Notes: a model not told the origin generated them from the sequence alone. Counted from the first letter of the stretch, positions 53,292-62,366 are shown. The stretch: DNA of 64,000 nt from Pseudoalteromonas tunicata (GCF_002310815.1 NZ_CP011033.1:372001-436000), one strand, 5' to 3'. Made by a program: numbers and translations.

Positions 53292-53522
53292 TTGCCTGTG
53301 GCACACCATATCGAGTCAGATAGCACAGGTGTTTTATTATCAGAAGTGGGTCCTAATACGCTTTGTTTTACCTATGTTCGAATTGGGCTACTGCATGAAA
53401 AGTTAGGCAATCAAGAGCAAGCCGCTATTGCGTTTAGCCAAGCAATCAAAAGCAACAGTGGGAACGCAGAGCTATCAGTGTTAAAAGCCTCAGTATTAAA
53501 GCTTGATGAAAAAGCAGCCTAG
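53292..53522 (+). pseudogene. C-terminal TPR-protein fragment
   Basis: A 76-codon frame bounded upstream by a stop at 53274. It encodes one TPR-like repeat (RIGLLHEKLGNQEQAAIAFSQAIK) and part of another. It lacks a plausible start and is preceded by TGTAGTGGTCAACTAATT (53242-53259), which resembles the end of an IS3-like element. It looks like the remaining 3' end of a larger TPR gene cut by a mobile element. Confidence 0.6.
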
Positions 53523-53556
53523 ATTTTGCCATAGGCTGCAGCATTATCTTTAAAAT

Positions 53557-54705
53557 TTAAGCAATATTGGCCTCTGATCCGAGCAATGTTTGGCTATGAG
53601 GACGCGTGACAGGGCAAAAGTGCAATAGAATTTGGCTCATTTCATGGATACGACGTGCAAAACTCGCTTTTTCAGCACGCTCATTAATGGTGTGATCGCC
53701 ATCGCCATAAGGGCCAAATCCATCAAGTGTGACTAATCCGGCTGCGGCCATGGTATTGGCGTCACTGACACCACCGCGTGCTTCGGTCTGAAACGGATAA
53801 CCAATGATATCGCCAATCAAGGTAACTAACTCGGTTTGCCCTTTGGTTGGCGCCATAACATCACGTTGTACCCCACCAGAAATGGCCACTTCGATGCCTT
53901 CTATAAGCGGGTTATCAACAAGGTGAGCAATGCTTTCGAGCAAGCGCAGTTTTTCGTATGCACAAGTAAAACGGGCTTCAACAATTAACTGCGCACTCGG
54001 TGAGATGGTATTGGCGCCAATCCCACCACTCATTTTGCCCACGTTAACAGTAGTATTTTGGCTTAAATCAGTCAATTCGGTCAGTTCAATTAGCATCTTA
54101 GCTGCCGCTAAATTAGCATTAATTCCCGCTTGATAATGATTACCTGCATGGGCGGCTTTGCCGGTGATATCTATAGTAAAGGTGGCAACCCCTTTGCGGG
54201 CGGTGACAATTTCATGATTTTTACCTGCGGCTTCAAAAACAAAACAATAATCATAGTTTTTAGCGAGTTTACTCGATAGTTGTTTGCTGTCATCGCTGCC
54301 CGTTTCTTCATCGCTTACAAGTAGCATATCGATATTAATAATGTCACCAAGCAAGGTTTTGACTTTACGAAGTGCGTTTAAGGCAACAAAGTTACCACCT
54401 TTCATATCACACACTCCTGGGCCATAGACCCACTGTGCATCTTCACTAAAGTGGCAGAATGTTCCTTGCGGGAAAACGGTATCAAGATGACCTAATAATA
54501 AGATTTTTTTGCCCAAACGTTTTGGTGAACTAAATAATAGGTGGTTGCCAATGTGCTCACGCGCAAACGTTTGGCAGCTAAAACCAAGCGGTTGCATCCA
54601 TGCTTTAAAAATTTCAGCGTTTTCATCAATACCGGTTTTGTTTTTACTGTGAGAGTTACAATTAACCATTTTTGCCAGTTCAGAAAAATCGATACCATTA
54701 CTCAT
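53557..54705 (-). CDS. M20-family metallopeptidase (CPG2-like)
   Basis: A 382-residue cytosolic zinc peptidase of the M20A/M20F type. Metal ligands and catalytic residues: H in GHLDTVF, D in CDMKGG, E-E in SDEETGS, and H in GDGDHTINERA; the lid domain follows around GKAAHAGNHYQAG. No signal peptide. The closest functional models are glutamate carboxypeptidase CPG2 and aminoacylases, which remove C-terminal or acyl-linked residues. It is divergent, with a 200-base gap, from two ATP-grasp ligases, so it may undo an amide they make. Confidence 0.9.
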   Translation of the reverse strand: MSNGIDFSELAKMVNCNSHSKNKTGIDENAEIFKAWMQPLGFSCQTFAREHIGNHLLFSSPKRLGKKILLLGHLDTVFPQGTFCHFSEDAQWVYGPGVCDMKGGNFVALNALRKVKTLLGDIINIDMLLVSDEETGSDDSKQLSSKLAKNYDYCFVFEAAGKNHEIVTARKGVATFTIDITGKAAHAGNHYQAGINANLAAAKMLIELTELTDLSQNTTVNVGKMSGGIGANTISPSAQLIVEARFTCAYEKLRLLESIAHLVDNPLIEGIEVAISGGVQRDVMAPTKGQTELVTLIGDIIGYPFQTEARGGVSDANTMAAAGLVTLDGFGPYGDGDHTINERAEKASFARRIHEMSQILLHFCPVTRPHSQTLLGSEANIA

Positions 54706-54905
54706 TTTATAGCCTTCCTTAGGGGATGTTATTGCAGTGTGCTTGCATAGTTAAGTACAACTATTTAAACGGCGAGTTGCAGTTTCGTGACCGTTTTATT
54801 AAGTCTTTTGTTGTACATATTTTCGTCAATCTACTGTCACAATCCTGTCCTTTAATAGAAGGCCTAAGCAGTTAATGAATTGAACACAGATAAAGGGAAT
54901 GAGGA

Positions 54906-55829
54906 ATGACAACAGCAAATGTTGGCCTGTGGTTATATGAAAATAGCGGCGGTGCACAAATTGAAGCTAAGATGATAAACGCACTTAAAGAGCGCAATAT
55001 CATGTGTTTTAACAACCTAAATTTACGAGATGCCTATGCCCGAGATGGCAAAATTATCTGTAATGGGATGGTGATGGAAGAGTTAGATTTATTCTTGAGT
55101 TACAACGCAGGACAGCAGTCTCAATTTCAAGTGTATTTGTATGAAGCCATTAGCCGCAGTATTCCTACTATTAATAATTACCCTGCATTTGCGTTATCTG
55201 AAGATAAATTTAAAACCTCTTATTTACTTAATAATCATGGTATTGCAACTGCTGATTATCGTCTTTGCCATAAAAACGATATGGAAGGCCTTAAACTTGC
55301 GATGCGAGAATGGGGTGGGCGGGTGATTTATAAACCCACCGATGGCTGGGGTGGTGCAGGCATTGTTAAAATTGAAGGCGAACATGCCCTCGATATGCTG
55401 GTGCCGTTTTTGAGCCGCACTGATCTGCGTTATTTTTATCTCGAACGTTTTATTGATTATGACAATACCGATTATCGCGTTGATATTGTTGATGGTCAGT
55501 ATATTGGCTGTTATGGCCGCAAAGCCCCTAAAGATGATTGGAAAACCAATATTACCAGTGGTGGGAGTGTATTTTTACGTGAACCGTGTGATGAAGTGGT
55601 GCAGCTTGCCATTAAAGCGGCTGCGGTTAGTGGGCTTGAAATTGCAGGTGTCGATATCATTTATGATCGCGAAAAAGAGCAATTTGTAGTGCTTGAAATT
55701 AACGGTATTCCAGCCTTTGCCACCCCAGAGCAAGAGCAAATGGGGCTTAATTTTAATCAGAAAAAAATAGATGCCATTGTTAACTTGATTGATCGCACCG
55801 TGCATCTTGCACACGCTAAGGTGGCCTAA
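54906..55829 (+). CDS. ATP-grasp ligase 1, RimK-like
   Basis: A 307-residue ATP-grasp enzyme that joins a carboxylate and an amine using ATP. The N-terminal preATP-grasp part (1-90) has NSGGAQIEAKMINAL; the grasp proper spans about 95-300 with VIYKPTDGWGGAGIVKIEG (ATP phosphate loop), LERFIDYDNTDYRVDIVDG and the metal site VLEINGIPAF. It is about the size of RimK/LysX-type amino-acid ligases. GGAATGAGGA precedes the ATG. The next ligase begins one base after its stop codon. Confidence 0.9.
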   Translation: MTTANVGLWLYENSGGAQIEAKMINALKERNIMCFNNLNLRDAYARDGKIICNGMVMEELDLFLSYNAGQQSQFQVYLYEAISRSIPTINNYPAFALSEDKFKTSYLLNNHGIATADYRLCHKNDMEGLKLAMREWGGRVIYKPTDGWGGAGIVKIEGEHALDMLVPFLSRTDLRYFYLERFIDYDNTDYRVDIVDGQYIGCYGRKAPKDDWKTNITSGGSVFLREPCDEVVQLAIKAAAVSGLEIAGVDIIYDREKEQFVVLEINGIPAFATPEQEQMGLNFNQKKIDAIVNLIDRTVHLAHAKVA

Positions 55830-57209
55830 GTGAACAGTAGCAATAGAGCGCTCCCTAAGTTGGGTTTTTTATATTTAAATCACGTTATGCGGTTTTTCGA
55901 TAAATCGAATTTTAAAGGCTGGCCCGACAAAATAGAGCAAGTTACCTACCGTTGGGGGAAAGATAAACAGCGTTTTATTAATGAAATCAAAGCAAAAAAA
56001 ATAGAGGTGCTGATCGGCAATATTCCAGCAACGGCGTACGAAACATTTCGTGAAATCGCAAAAGCGCTGCCGAATGTCGAATTTGTGCCTTCACTTGATG
56101 CGCAGTTTGCCAATAAATCGAAAGAAAATGTCACCCATTTTTGCAATAAATATGATTTACCGACCCCAGCAACCAGCATTTTTTATGTGCCACAACGCGC
56201 CGAGCATTATTTAAAAAGCGCTCAGTATCCAAAAATTATTAAACGCTCGTTTGGCCCATCTAATTATGGCGGCTATTTTGTCCATAAAGTCGATAGCTAT
56301 GCGCAGGCGAGCGCATTACTTAATAAACGCAAATATTATCCGGTTTATGTGCAAGATTTTGTGCCAATGGAAGCGGATATTCGCGTAATGCTGATTGGCC
56401 ACAAACCCGTTTGTGCTTTTTGGCGCCGCCCACCAGAGGGCGAATGGCTGACCAATACCAGCCAAGGTGGCAGTATGGATTATCAAAATGTGCCAAAACG
56501 TGTGCTTGATTTAGCGGTAAAAACATCAAAAGCTGCCAAGGCTGAGTATTGGGCGTGTGATATTGCACTGGGTAAAAATGGCCAAGTGTATATTTTGGAA
56601 TGTGCCACCGCGTTTGCAGCTTTTCCGTATATTCGAGATTGGATTGGCCAATATTTAATGTGGAAATACTCAGCTGGTCTGTTTAAAAAACCGCACATTC
56701 CGATGTGGAATTGGGAAGAGCTTGGCAAAATTAACCCTTTGTTATTGCGCACAATGCGCCATATCAGTTTTGGCCACTATAGCCCAAGTAATGACAGTAA
56801 CGAGTTGTTTAACCAATGTGATGAGCAGGGTTATCCACTTGTGTCTTTTACCCAAAATAGTCAAGAAGAATGGCCAAGTGATGTCTGGAATTTTCAAGAT
56901 AATTTTGCTCGCCCAGCCGTAATAGAACAAGTTGGCCAAGATGAAAGTGTGCCAATAAGCTCTGCGTTAGTACCCATTAAAAGTGATGATAAAACCGCGC
57001 TCACCCATTTAAGTTTGATGAGTTTTTTTACCGGTATTAAAGGCATAGGTGAAAAAATGGCGCATGAAATTATTCAAACGCTGGGTATTAAAGGTGTTGT
57101 AGAGGCGTTGACGCATCAGCCTGAAAAACTGTGTGAAGTAAAAAATGTGAAAGCAAAAAAATTGGCGTTAATTACCAGTCATTGGCAGCAATTTAGTCAA
57201 ACGTTATAA
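55830..57209 (+). CDS. ATP-grasp ligase 2 fused to a RecD2-type HhH domain
   Basis: A 459-residue protein with a GTG start directly after ligase 1. Residues 1-300 are an ATP-grasp fold: RSFGPSNYGGYFVHK (P-loop-like), YVQDFVPMEADIRVMLIG, and YILECATAFAAFP for Mg-binding. Residues 300-385 are a poorly conserved linker. Residues 395-455 are a tandem helix-hairpin-helix: GIKGIGEKMAHEIIQTLGIKG then EKLCEVKNVKAKKLALI, closest to the N-terminal HhH of RecD2. The combination is unusual. HhH domains contact DNA backbone or ribosomal RNA, so the ligase may be recruited to nucleic acid or a DNA-bound protein. Confidence 0.88.
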   Translation: MNSSNRALPKLGFLYLNHVMRFFDKSNFKGWPDKIEQVTYRWGKDKQRFINEIKAKKIEVLIGNIPATAYETFREIAKALPNVEFVPSLDAQFANKSKENVTHFCNKYDLPTPATSIFYVPQRAEHYLKSAQYPKIIKRSFGPSNYGGYFVHKVDSYAQASALLNKRKYYPVYVQDFVPMEADIRVMLIGHKPVCAFWRRPPEGEWLTNTSQGGSMDYQNVPKRVLDLAVKTSKAAKAEYWACDIALGKNGQVYILECATAFAAFPYIRDWIGQYLMWKYSAGLFKKPHIPMWNWEELGKINPLLLRTMRHISFGHYSPSNDSNELFNQCDEQGYPLVSFTQNSQEEWPSDVWNFQDNFARPAVIEQVGQDESVPISSALVPIKSDDKTALTHLSLMSFFTGIKGIGEKMAHEIIQTLGIKGVVEALTHQPEKLCEVKNVKAKKLALITSHWQQFSQTL

Positions 57210-57281
57210 ATTTGTTGTGGGCCAAAGCGCGCATGTTACTTTGGTCTGCTGCTTTTTTAGCTCAATAAAAAGGCACCATCG

Positions 57282-59960
57282 ATGAAAATCCAGTACGCAT
57301 CTTATCAAGAAACGTTATCTTTTTTACAACAAGCGATGAGCGAACACCCCCACCTAATTCGGCTGCAAAGCATTGGTGATACATGGGAAAAAAGGCCTAT
57401 TATGTTAGCCACGGTATCCCTTGATGTCGCTTATGCGGATCAAAAACCGGCCTTACTTTATACCGGCACCATTCATGCTCGCGAATGGATTGGCAATGAG
57501 TTAGCCATTAAGTTTGTAAAATATATTATTGAAAATTATCGCTTTAATCCAAAGCTGATGAACGCACTCACTCGCAATACCTTGTACATAGTACCGTGTT
57601 TAAATCCTGATGGATTTGAATATTCACGCAATCATTTTTCGTTTTGGCGAAAAAACCGCAGAGACAACGGCGATGGTACCTTTGGTGTTGACCTTAACCG
57701 TAATTTTGATTCGAATTTTCGTAAAAACCCCGACACTAACAGCAATACGTATCCAGGACCCGCTCCTTTTTCGGAGCCCGAAACACAAGCAATAAAAGCG
57801 TTTGTTGAGCTGCATCCTAATATTACTGTTTCACTAGATTACCACTCACAAGGTAACGTGTTTTTTCCTGCGCATAAATTTAATCATGAAGTCGAAATTG
57901 AAGGCACAGACTTAAATGTATTGTGCGCCAATATGAATGCCGAAATTAAAAAAGTAACGGGTCGGCAATATGGTATTCATCGTGGCAAGCCACCGGCTAA
58001 TTTAATTCGTGGCAGTGGCCGCGAATACTATTATGCCAAAGGAATTTTAGCTGTGGTGGTTGAGGTCGGCACACAGAATATTCCCGATTATATGCAAAAT
58101 ATGGCGCAAAGCGTGGCCGAAAATATTCCCGCACTAATTTATGCTTTAGGCGAAGCTATTAACTATTCGAGCCTTGCGCCTAAACGGGTTGAGGGGTTTA
58201 CCATTTCGTCGATTGCGATGCATAGTGTCAGCCTTGAATGGCGTTATCAGGCTAATGTTGATGTTTATTTTGAAATTTATCGCAGTGAACGTAATAAAAA
58301 TACCTGTAATGAACAAACGTTAGTGGCCATTACCAAGTCGACTTTTTTTACTGATGTGCAACTTAAAAGTGGCCAGCACTACTTTTATAACATTCGTGCG
58401 GTTGATAAAGTGACGAAAATCAAGTCACCGTTTAGTCCGGAAATTCGCTTAAAAACTCAGTTGGCCAACGATGAATTTTCACTGACTGTATTTGCTAGCA
58501 AAACCGATGTCGGGTATCTCGGTGAAAACTACACAGCCAAAAATAAAGAACATTTTGGTTATAACTCAATGTTTATTGGTGTAAATATCAAGCGTGGTAT
58601 TTGTTATGGCTTGGTGCGTTTTGATTTAACTCAGCTGCCATCTAACGCAGCGCTGCGCAGTGCCAGTTTTTCGCTTTATCCGATGAATCGTGTGGGGGCT
58701 AAGGTCGAAAAATATGGCCATTGGTCAATTGATATTATCGATAATGATGCGCTTGATGATATTTATGATTATCAAAAAGTGAAAAATGCTAAAAGCTTAT
58801 TCAGCCTAGGTTACACCATAGAATCAGATAAAATGACCCAAGGTATTTGGAGTAAATGGCGCTTTAATGGTGTTGAGCGTACAGGGCTGCAAGCGTATTT
58901 GAACCGGCAAAAACAAAGCGGTAAATCGTGGCTTATTTTACGTTTAAAAGGGCCAACAACTTTACCCCTTGGCAGTGATTCTCAAATGATGCAGTTTGAT
59001 ATTGGGTATGGCCCATTTGGCAGTGGTTTGCATTATCGTCCCTCCCTTGAGCTTATTTACACAAAATCAGAGCAGATGTTAACTTTAGTGCCCGAAGTCT
59101 TACATACTATTTATCCTGAACATGTGGTGGCAAACAAGTTGGCGTCGGGGTTTGATGAGCATGGCTTAATTGTGTATGGTCAGATGGCCTTTTCGAGCCA
59201 AAGTTTGCCAGCACCTGATACAACAGTGATCACTCAAGCGTATTTGCAGCTTAATAATAGTAATAAATTAACGACTAACAAAGATATACGTTTTACGATT
59301 GAGTTGGTTGAGCTTAACGATGTTAACTATGTCAGTGTTAAACAGCGAGAGAAAATCGAATACATAGGCTATGAAATTAGCCATGAGCAACTGGCCGATA
59401 AAAATAGTCAGCATTTTATTTTCGATAGTTATTCGCGCCAAGCTCTCGAGCGCCTTCATAGTGAAAACAAACCGTTTTATTTTATTATTCGTGCCACCGC
59501 AGCCTCAAAAGCCAATAACTTACTGATTGATTGGTATCCTGCAGGCCATGCATTACAAGCAAAATTAGTGATCCATACCATTTCACGGCGTAAATATCCC
59601 CTTGCGACACCTACTGATTTTACCCTTACCAATGAGGCCAAGCAGCTAAAACTGAGTTGGAAAAACCCAGATCATGCTGATTTTGTAGGCACATTTGTGG
59701 TGCGTAATCGCTTTCATCCTCCAAAGTCACCTTTTGATGGGGTAAAACTTTATGCAGGAAAAGATGAATATACCTATGATCGCTTTGGTCATGAGCATAT
59801 CGCTAAATATTATTCGGTATTTAGTTATGATGATGTACCAAATTATTCAGCTCCGACCTCGTTATATTACTCAAATAACCAAGTGATCAGCATGGATGAA
59901 TTAAATGATGATTTACCCTCCGAGATTGAAGACGAAGATATGTTTTTAGGGGACGATTAA
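57282..59960 (+). CDS. M14-family zinc carboxypeptidase with Fn3-like and DNRLRE-like modules
   Basis: An 892-residue protein. Residues 1-290 are an M14 metallocarboxypeptidase: zinc ligands H65 and E68 (HAREW), H188 (YHSQG), catalytic E261 (VVEVGTQN), with NPDGFEYS and GVDLNRNF. Residues 300-390 look like an Fn3 domain, 395-600 and 605-770 are two DNRLRE-type beta modules (RGICYGLVRFDL, SASFSLYPMN), then another Fn3-like domain (774-860) and an acidic tail (EIEDEDMFLGDD). No signal peptide is seen, so it is cytosolic or exported by an unknown route. It follows ligase 2 by 72 bases. Confidence 0.88.
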   Translation: MKIQYASYQETLSFLQQAMSEHPHLIRLQSIGDTWEKRPIMLATVSLDVAYADQKPALLYTGTIHAREWIGNELAIKFVKYIIENYRFNPKLMNALTRNTLYIVPCLNPDGFEYSRNHFSFWRKNRRDNGDGTFGVDLNRNFDSNFRKNPDTNSNTYPGPAPFSEPETQAIKAFVELHPNITVSLDYHSQGNVFFPAHKFNHEVEIEGTDLNVLCANMNAEIKKVTGRQYGIHRGKPPANLIRGSGREYYYAKGILAVVVEVGTQNIPDYMQNMAQSVAENIPALIYALGEAINYSSLAPKRVEGFTISSIAMHSVSLEWRYQANVDVYFEIYRSERNKNTCNEQTLVAITKSTFFTDVQLKSGQHYFYNIRAVDKVTKIKSPFSPEIRLKTQLANDEFSLTVFASKTDVGYLGENYTAKNKEHFGYNSMFIGVNIKRGICYGLVRFDLTQLPSNAALRSASFSLYPMNRVGAKVEKYGHWSIDIIDNDALDDIYDYQKVKNAKSLFSLGYTIESDKMTQGIWSKWRFNGVERTGLQAYLNRQKQSGKSWLILRLKGPTTLPLGSDSQMMQFDIGYGPFGSGLHYRPSLELIYTKSEQMLTLVPEVLHTIYPEHVVANKLASGFDEHGLIVYGQMAFSSQSLPAPDTTVITQAYLQLNNSNKLTTNKDIRFTIELVELNDVNYVSVKQREKIEYIGYEISHEQLADKNSQHFIFDSYSRQALERLHSENKPFYFIIRATAASKANNLLIDWYPAGHALQAKLVIHTISRRKYPLATPTDFTLTNEAKQLKLSWKNPDHADFVGTFVVRNRFHPPKSPFDGVKLYAGKDEYTYDRFGHEHIAKYYSVFSYDDVPNYSAPTSLYYSNNQVISMDELNDDLPSEIEDEDMFLGDD

Positions 59961-59966
59961 GCGATA

Positions 59967-59996
59967 GACCACAGCCATAATGAGTGGACTGTGGTC
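59967..59996. terminator. Bidirectional terminator between carboxypeptidase and desaturase
   Basis: GACCACAG (59967-59974) and CTGTGGTC (59989-59996) form an eight-base stem between convergent genes; A-rich and T-rich flanks on either side. It is seven bases after the carboxypeptidase stop. Confidence 0.75.
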
Positions 59997-60011
59997 AAAA
60001 TTAAGAGCGGC

Positions 60012-61013
60012 TTAATTAGACGTATGGTGGTAATAATTGGCTTGTTTAAGGCTTGCCAAATCGTTGTGATGCACGCCGTTTTTGAGCATCACCGGAATAA
60101 TTTTGTTACTGATCCATTGGCGAATATAAAACGGCTGGTTTGGAATAAAATGGTGAATGGTATGGGTATGACCAAAATTAAAGCAAAACCATTGAAAAGG
60201 CGCAAAAAGCCAGTGATTAAGCACATAGGTTTGTTGTAATACGTTAGTCACACCACCATAGTAATGCATGGAAGAGGTCACAAAATTTAAGCAGGCAGAG
60301 CGAACAATATTAGGTGCAATCAAGACCACCATTAAAAAATTAACCCAATCCATTATGCCAAGCAAATAGGTAGGGTAAACAAGTTGTCCCGCGGTGACAA
60401 AATCAACTGCATGAAAAACAATAAAACTGTAGAGCACGACAAAGTAACTGGTGGTAATAGGAAAGCCCGCATTAAACACCTTTAAAAAGTGAAAGCCTTT
60501 AATTTCAGCGCTAAAGCGCTTTTGAAAAATCAACAAACCCAGCAAGCCATCAACAATCACAATAAAACGCAGCAGCGGGTTTTTAATGCCATTGCCGACT
60601 AATCGCTCTTCTAAGTCTTGATGGGTACCCGATACTTTGTGATGGTTTAAATGCATCACGCGCCGTGCCCACGGATTAATGGTATTGGGGCGCATTAGCC
60701 ATACAACCAACATCATCAGGTTATGCATGATTGGTTGTTTATTAAAATATTGTTTATGAATTAAGTCGTGCTCAAGCTCATGAGAAATCGAGGCGAAAAA
60801 AGCCGCTAATACAATGGTGAGCCACGCCGGAATAAGTGCCAGAGAATATAAAAAACCAACGCCCACCATCGCAGATAAAGACACCACCAATAAGGTCAGT
60901 GCAATGGTATTTTGATGGGCCAAAAGAGGATGACGTGCTCGCAGCAGTTGTTCTTCTTTTTTTATCGCTTTGACGATAGTTTGAATGCGTTGATTGCTTG
61001 ATGAAGAATTCAT
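60012..61013 (-). CDS. Membrane fatty-acid desaturase family protein
   Basis: A 333-residue, four-helix membrane protein with the three histidine clusters of desaturases/hydroxylases: HELEH (H78, H82), HLNHH (H121, H124, H125) and HTHTIHH (H284, H287, H288). These bind a di-iron centre that inserts a double bond or hydroxyl into an acyl chain. It is small for the family but complete. It faces the carboxypeptidase tail to tail, so its membership in that cluster is uncertain. No electron-transfer partner is adjacent. Confidence 0.88.
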   Translation of the reverse strand: MNSSSSNQRIQTIVKAIKKEEQLLRARHPLLAHQNTIALTLLVVSLSAMVGVGFLYSLALIPAWLTIVLAAFFASISHELEHDLIHKQYFNKQPIMHNLMMLVVWLMRPNTINPWARRVMHLNHHKVSGTHQDLEERLVGNGIKNPLLRFIVIVDGLLGLLIFQKRFSAEIKGFHFLKVFNAGFPITTSYFVVLYSFIVFHAVDFVTAGQLVYPTYLLGIMDWVNFLMVVLIAPNIVRSACLNFVTSSMHYYGGVTNVLQQTYVLNHWLFAPFQWFCFNFGHTHTIHHFIPNQPFYIRQWISNKIIPVMLKNGVHHNDLASLKQANYYHHTSN

Positions 61014-61252
61014 GGTTCGTTTTTAACAGCAAAATTTGCGCCCATAATACGGTTTTAGCTCCTCATATCAACAAAAAGCGTTTAACGGTAAACAAGAAAA
61101 ATAACCTTATTAAAATCAAATTATTACAGAGCTTTAAACTACCTAGCCCGCTGATGTTTTCACATTTCAAACAGTTTTTAATAATGCTATGGTACGTTGT
61201 CTTAAAAAGGGCATAACAAACGGATTAAAACCCGTAAATTAAGGATCAATAG

Positions 61253-61615
61253 ATGTTACTTTTTGCTGCTGCATTACTTATTATTATTGGTTTTGTTCAC
61301 TCCTACTTAGGTGAAAAATACCTACTTATTCGTTTATTTAAACGTGATAACTTACCAAAATTACTCGGTAGCGATTGGTTCACTAAGCGTGTATTACGCT
61401 TTGCTTGGCACATTACAACCTTGGCATGGTGGGGTTTTGCTGCCATTTTATATTTTTTACATAGCCCGAGCGCACAGCTTAAAGTTGATATTTTGTTGAG
61501 CATTGCATGGGTATTTACCTGTAGCGGCCTCGTCTCTTTAATTGTGGCACGGGGTAAACACTTGTCTTGGTTGTTCTTTTTTGCCATTGCATGTACCTGT
61601 TTTATGAGCGTTTAG
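61253..61615 (+). CDS. Small membrane protein, unknown family
   Basis: A 120-residue protein with three to four membrane helices (about residues 2-20, 51-70, 78-96 and 102-117) and a basic loop after the first. The segment HSYLGEKYLLIRLFKRDNLPKLLGSDWFTKRVLRFAWHITTLAWWG looks conserved, as in a group of hypothetical proteins in marine bacteria. It is monocistronic; AAGGATC precedes the ATG. Confidence 0.8.
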   Translation: MLLFAAALLIIIGFVHSYLGEKYLLIRLFKRDNLPKLLGSDWFTKRVLRFAWHITTLAWWGFAAILYFLHSPSAQLKVDILLSIAWVFTCSGLVSLIVARGKHLSWLFFFAIACTCFMSV

Positions 61616-61734
61616 CCCGTAAAGGTTTAGCTGCAATTACTTGGTTTACGTGATTTTTATTCGACCGCTTGCGCGGTCAAAAAGATAAGTAATGCCAATT
61701 GACGAGAGAAGCTCGTATTTGTATGTGCGCTTAA
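61616..61734. other. Gap with hairpin
   Basis: About 120 bases. GACCGC (61663-61668) and GCGGTC (61673-61678) form a short stem with T/A-rich flanks, which could terminate either neighbour. Nothing else is seen. Confidence 0.45.
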
Positions 61735-61908
61735 TTATTTTTTTTGAGTTAACATAGACCAGATTACAGTAATGACGAAGGTAAAAACGCTAACAAAAAC
61801 GGGTTTATAAACTTCAAAAATGCTTAATGGGTGGGCTAGTTGTTGATAAATTCCAGTATTTTAAGCGGTTCCAAGTGCAACAATTGCCGCAAATTTAATG
61901 TTCTTCAT
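61735..61908 (-). pseudogene. Small membrane-protein ORF interrupted by one in-frame stop
   Basis: An ATG at 61908 starts a 57-codon frame with an exported or membrane N-terminus (KNIKFAAIVALGTA); codon 16 is TAA (61861-61863), and the frame then continues without stop for 41 codons (NTGIYQQLAHPLS-IFEVYKPVFV, a hydrophobic helix FVSVFTFVITVIW, then LTQKK) to TAA at 61735. A single base change (TAA to TTA or CAA) would restore it. It may be a recently killed cassette gene. Confidence 0.45.
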
Positions 61909-62023
61909 TTTACTATTATTCTTATTTGTTAGGTTTAAATATTGTATTAATTTTGATTTATTTCACTATCAAACTTTTTTGCTTTTTCTAATATCAGCAA
62001 AATTTCACTATATTCTAACGCAG

Positions 62024-62209
62024 CTAACCTGCCACCTTGGATAAAAACATGAAAAAGCCACCCAGCAAAATAATTATAATGATTACTATAGCTGTGAGCG
62101 TTTTAGACTGAAACATTGATTCAATTAAACCGACTTCAGTTTGCATTTTAATTAGGTCTCTTAGCTCAACGCCTTCTCGAATGCGAGAGTTATTTTTTTC
62201 GGTATTCAT
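62024..62209 (-). CDS. Small single-pass membrane protein
   Basis: A 61-residue protein when started at 62209, where GGAG lies six bases upstream; an ATG 12 bases upstream overlaps that ribosome site. The N-terminal 35 residues are charged and helical, followed by one membrane helix (TLTAIVIIIIILLGGFFMFL) and a short tail. Function is unknown. It lies between the integron-like cassettes and the interrupted small ORF, and it may be a remnant cassette, but no clear attC was found immediately downstream. Confidence 0.65.
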   Translation of the reverse strand: MNTEKNNSRIREGVELRDLIKMQTEVGLIESMFQSKTLTAIVIIIIILLGGFFMFLSKVAG

Positions 62210-62221
62210 TGGCAACTCCAT

Positions 62222-62315
62222 ATGAGAAATATTTATGTATTGCTAGGCATTTATTTAAAAAAAGAATTTAAAAACAGCCAAAAATATATCAACCAAAATT
62301 AGTCCTATTATTTTT
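62222..62315. other. AT-rich spacer left of the last recognised attC
   Basis: Very AT-rich sequence between the small membrane protein and the attC-like site of the DUF413 cassette. It contains no reading frame. The boundary of the recognisable cassette array is placed here. Confidence 0.45.
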
Positions 62316-62366
62316 CAACGAGATATTTATGGTCATATAATTGTTTGCTAAGCTCTTGTTATGTTC
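62316..62366 (-). repeat. attC-like site of the DUF413 cassette (compact)
   Basis: On the minus strand it begins GAACATAAC, which is exactly complementary to the GTTATGTTC that begins the same cassette at 63010-63002. The two ends AACAAGAG and CTCGTTG can pair with one mismatch, as R'' and R' arms of a folded attC do. The internal sequence is short and AT-rich, so the site is weak or decayed. Confidence 0.6.

Noticed and set aside
61909..62030. attC site between the small membrane gene and the interrupted ORF
   Set aside because: GTTAGAA and CCTAAC words occur, but no complementary stem or matching cassette ends could be built.
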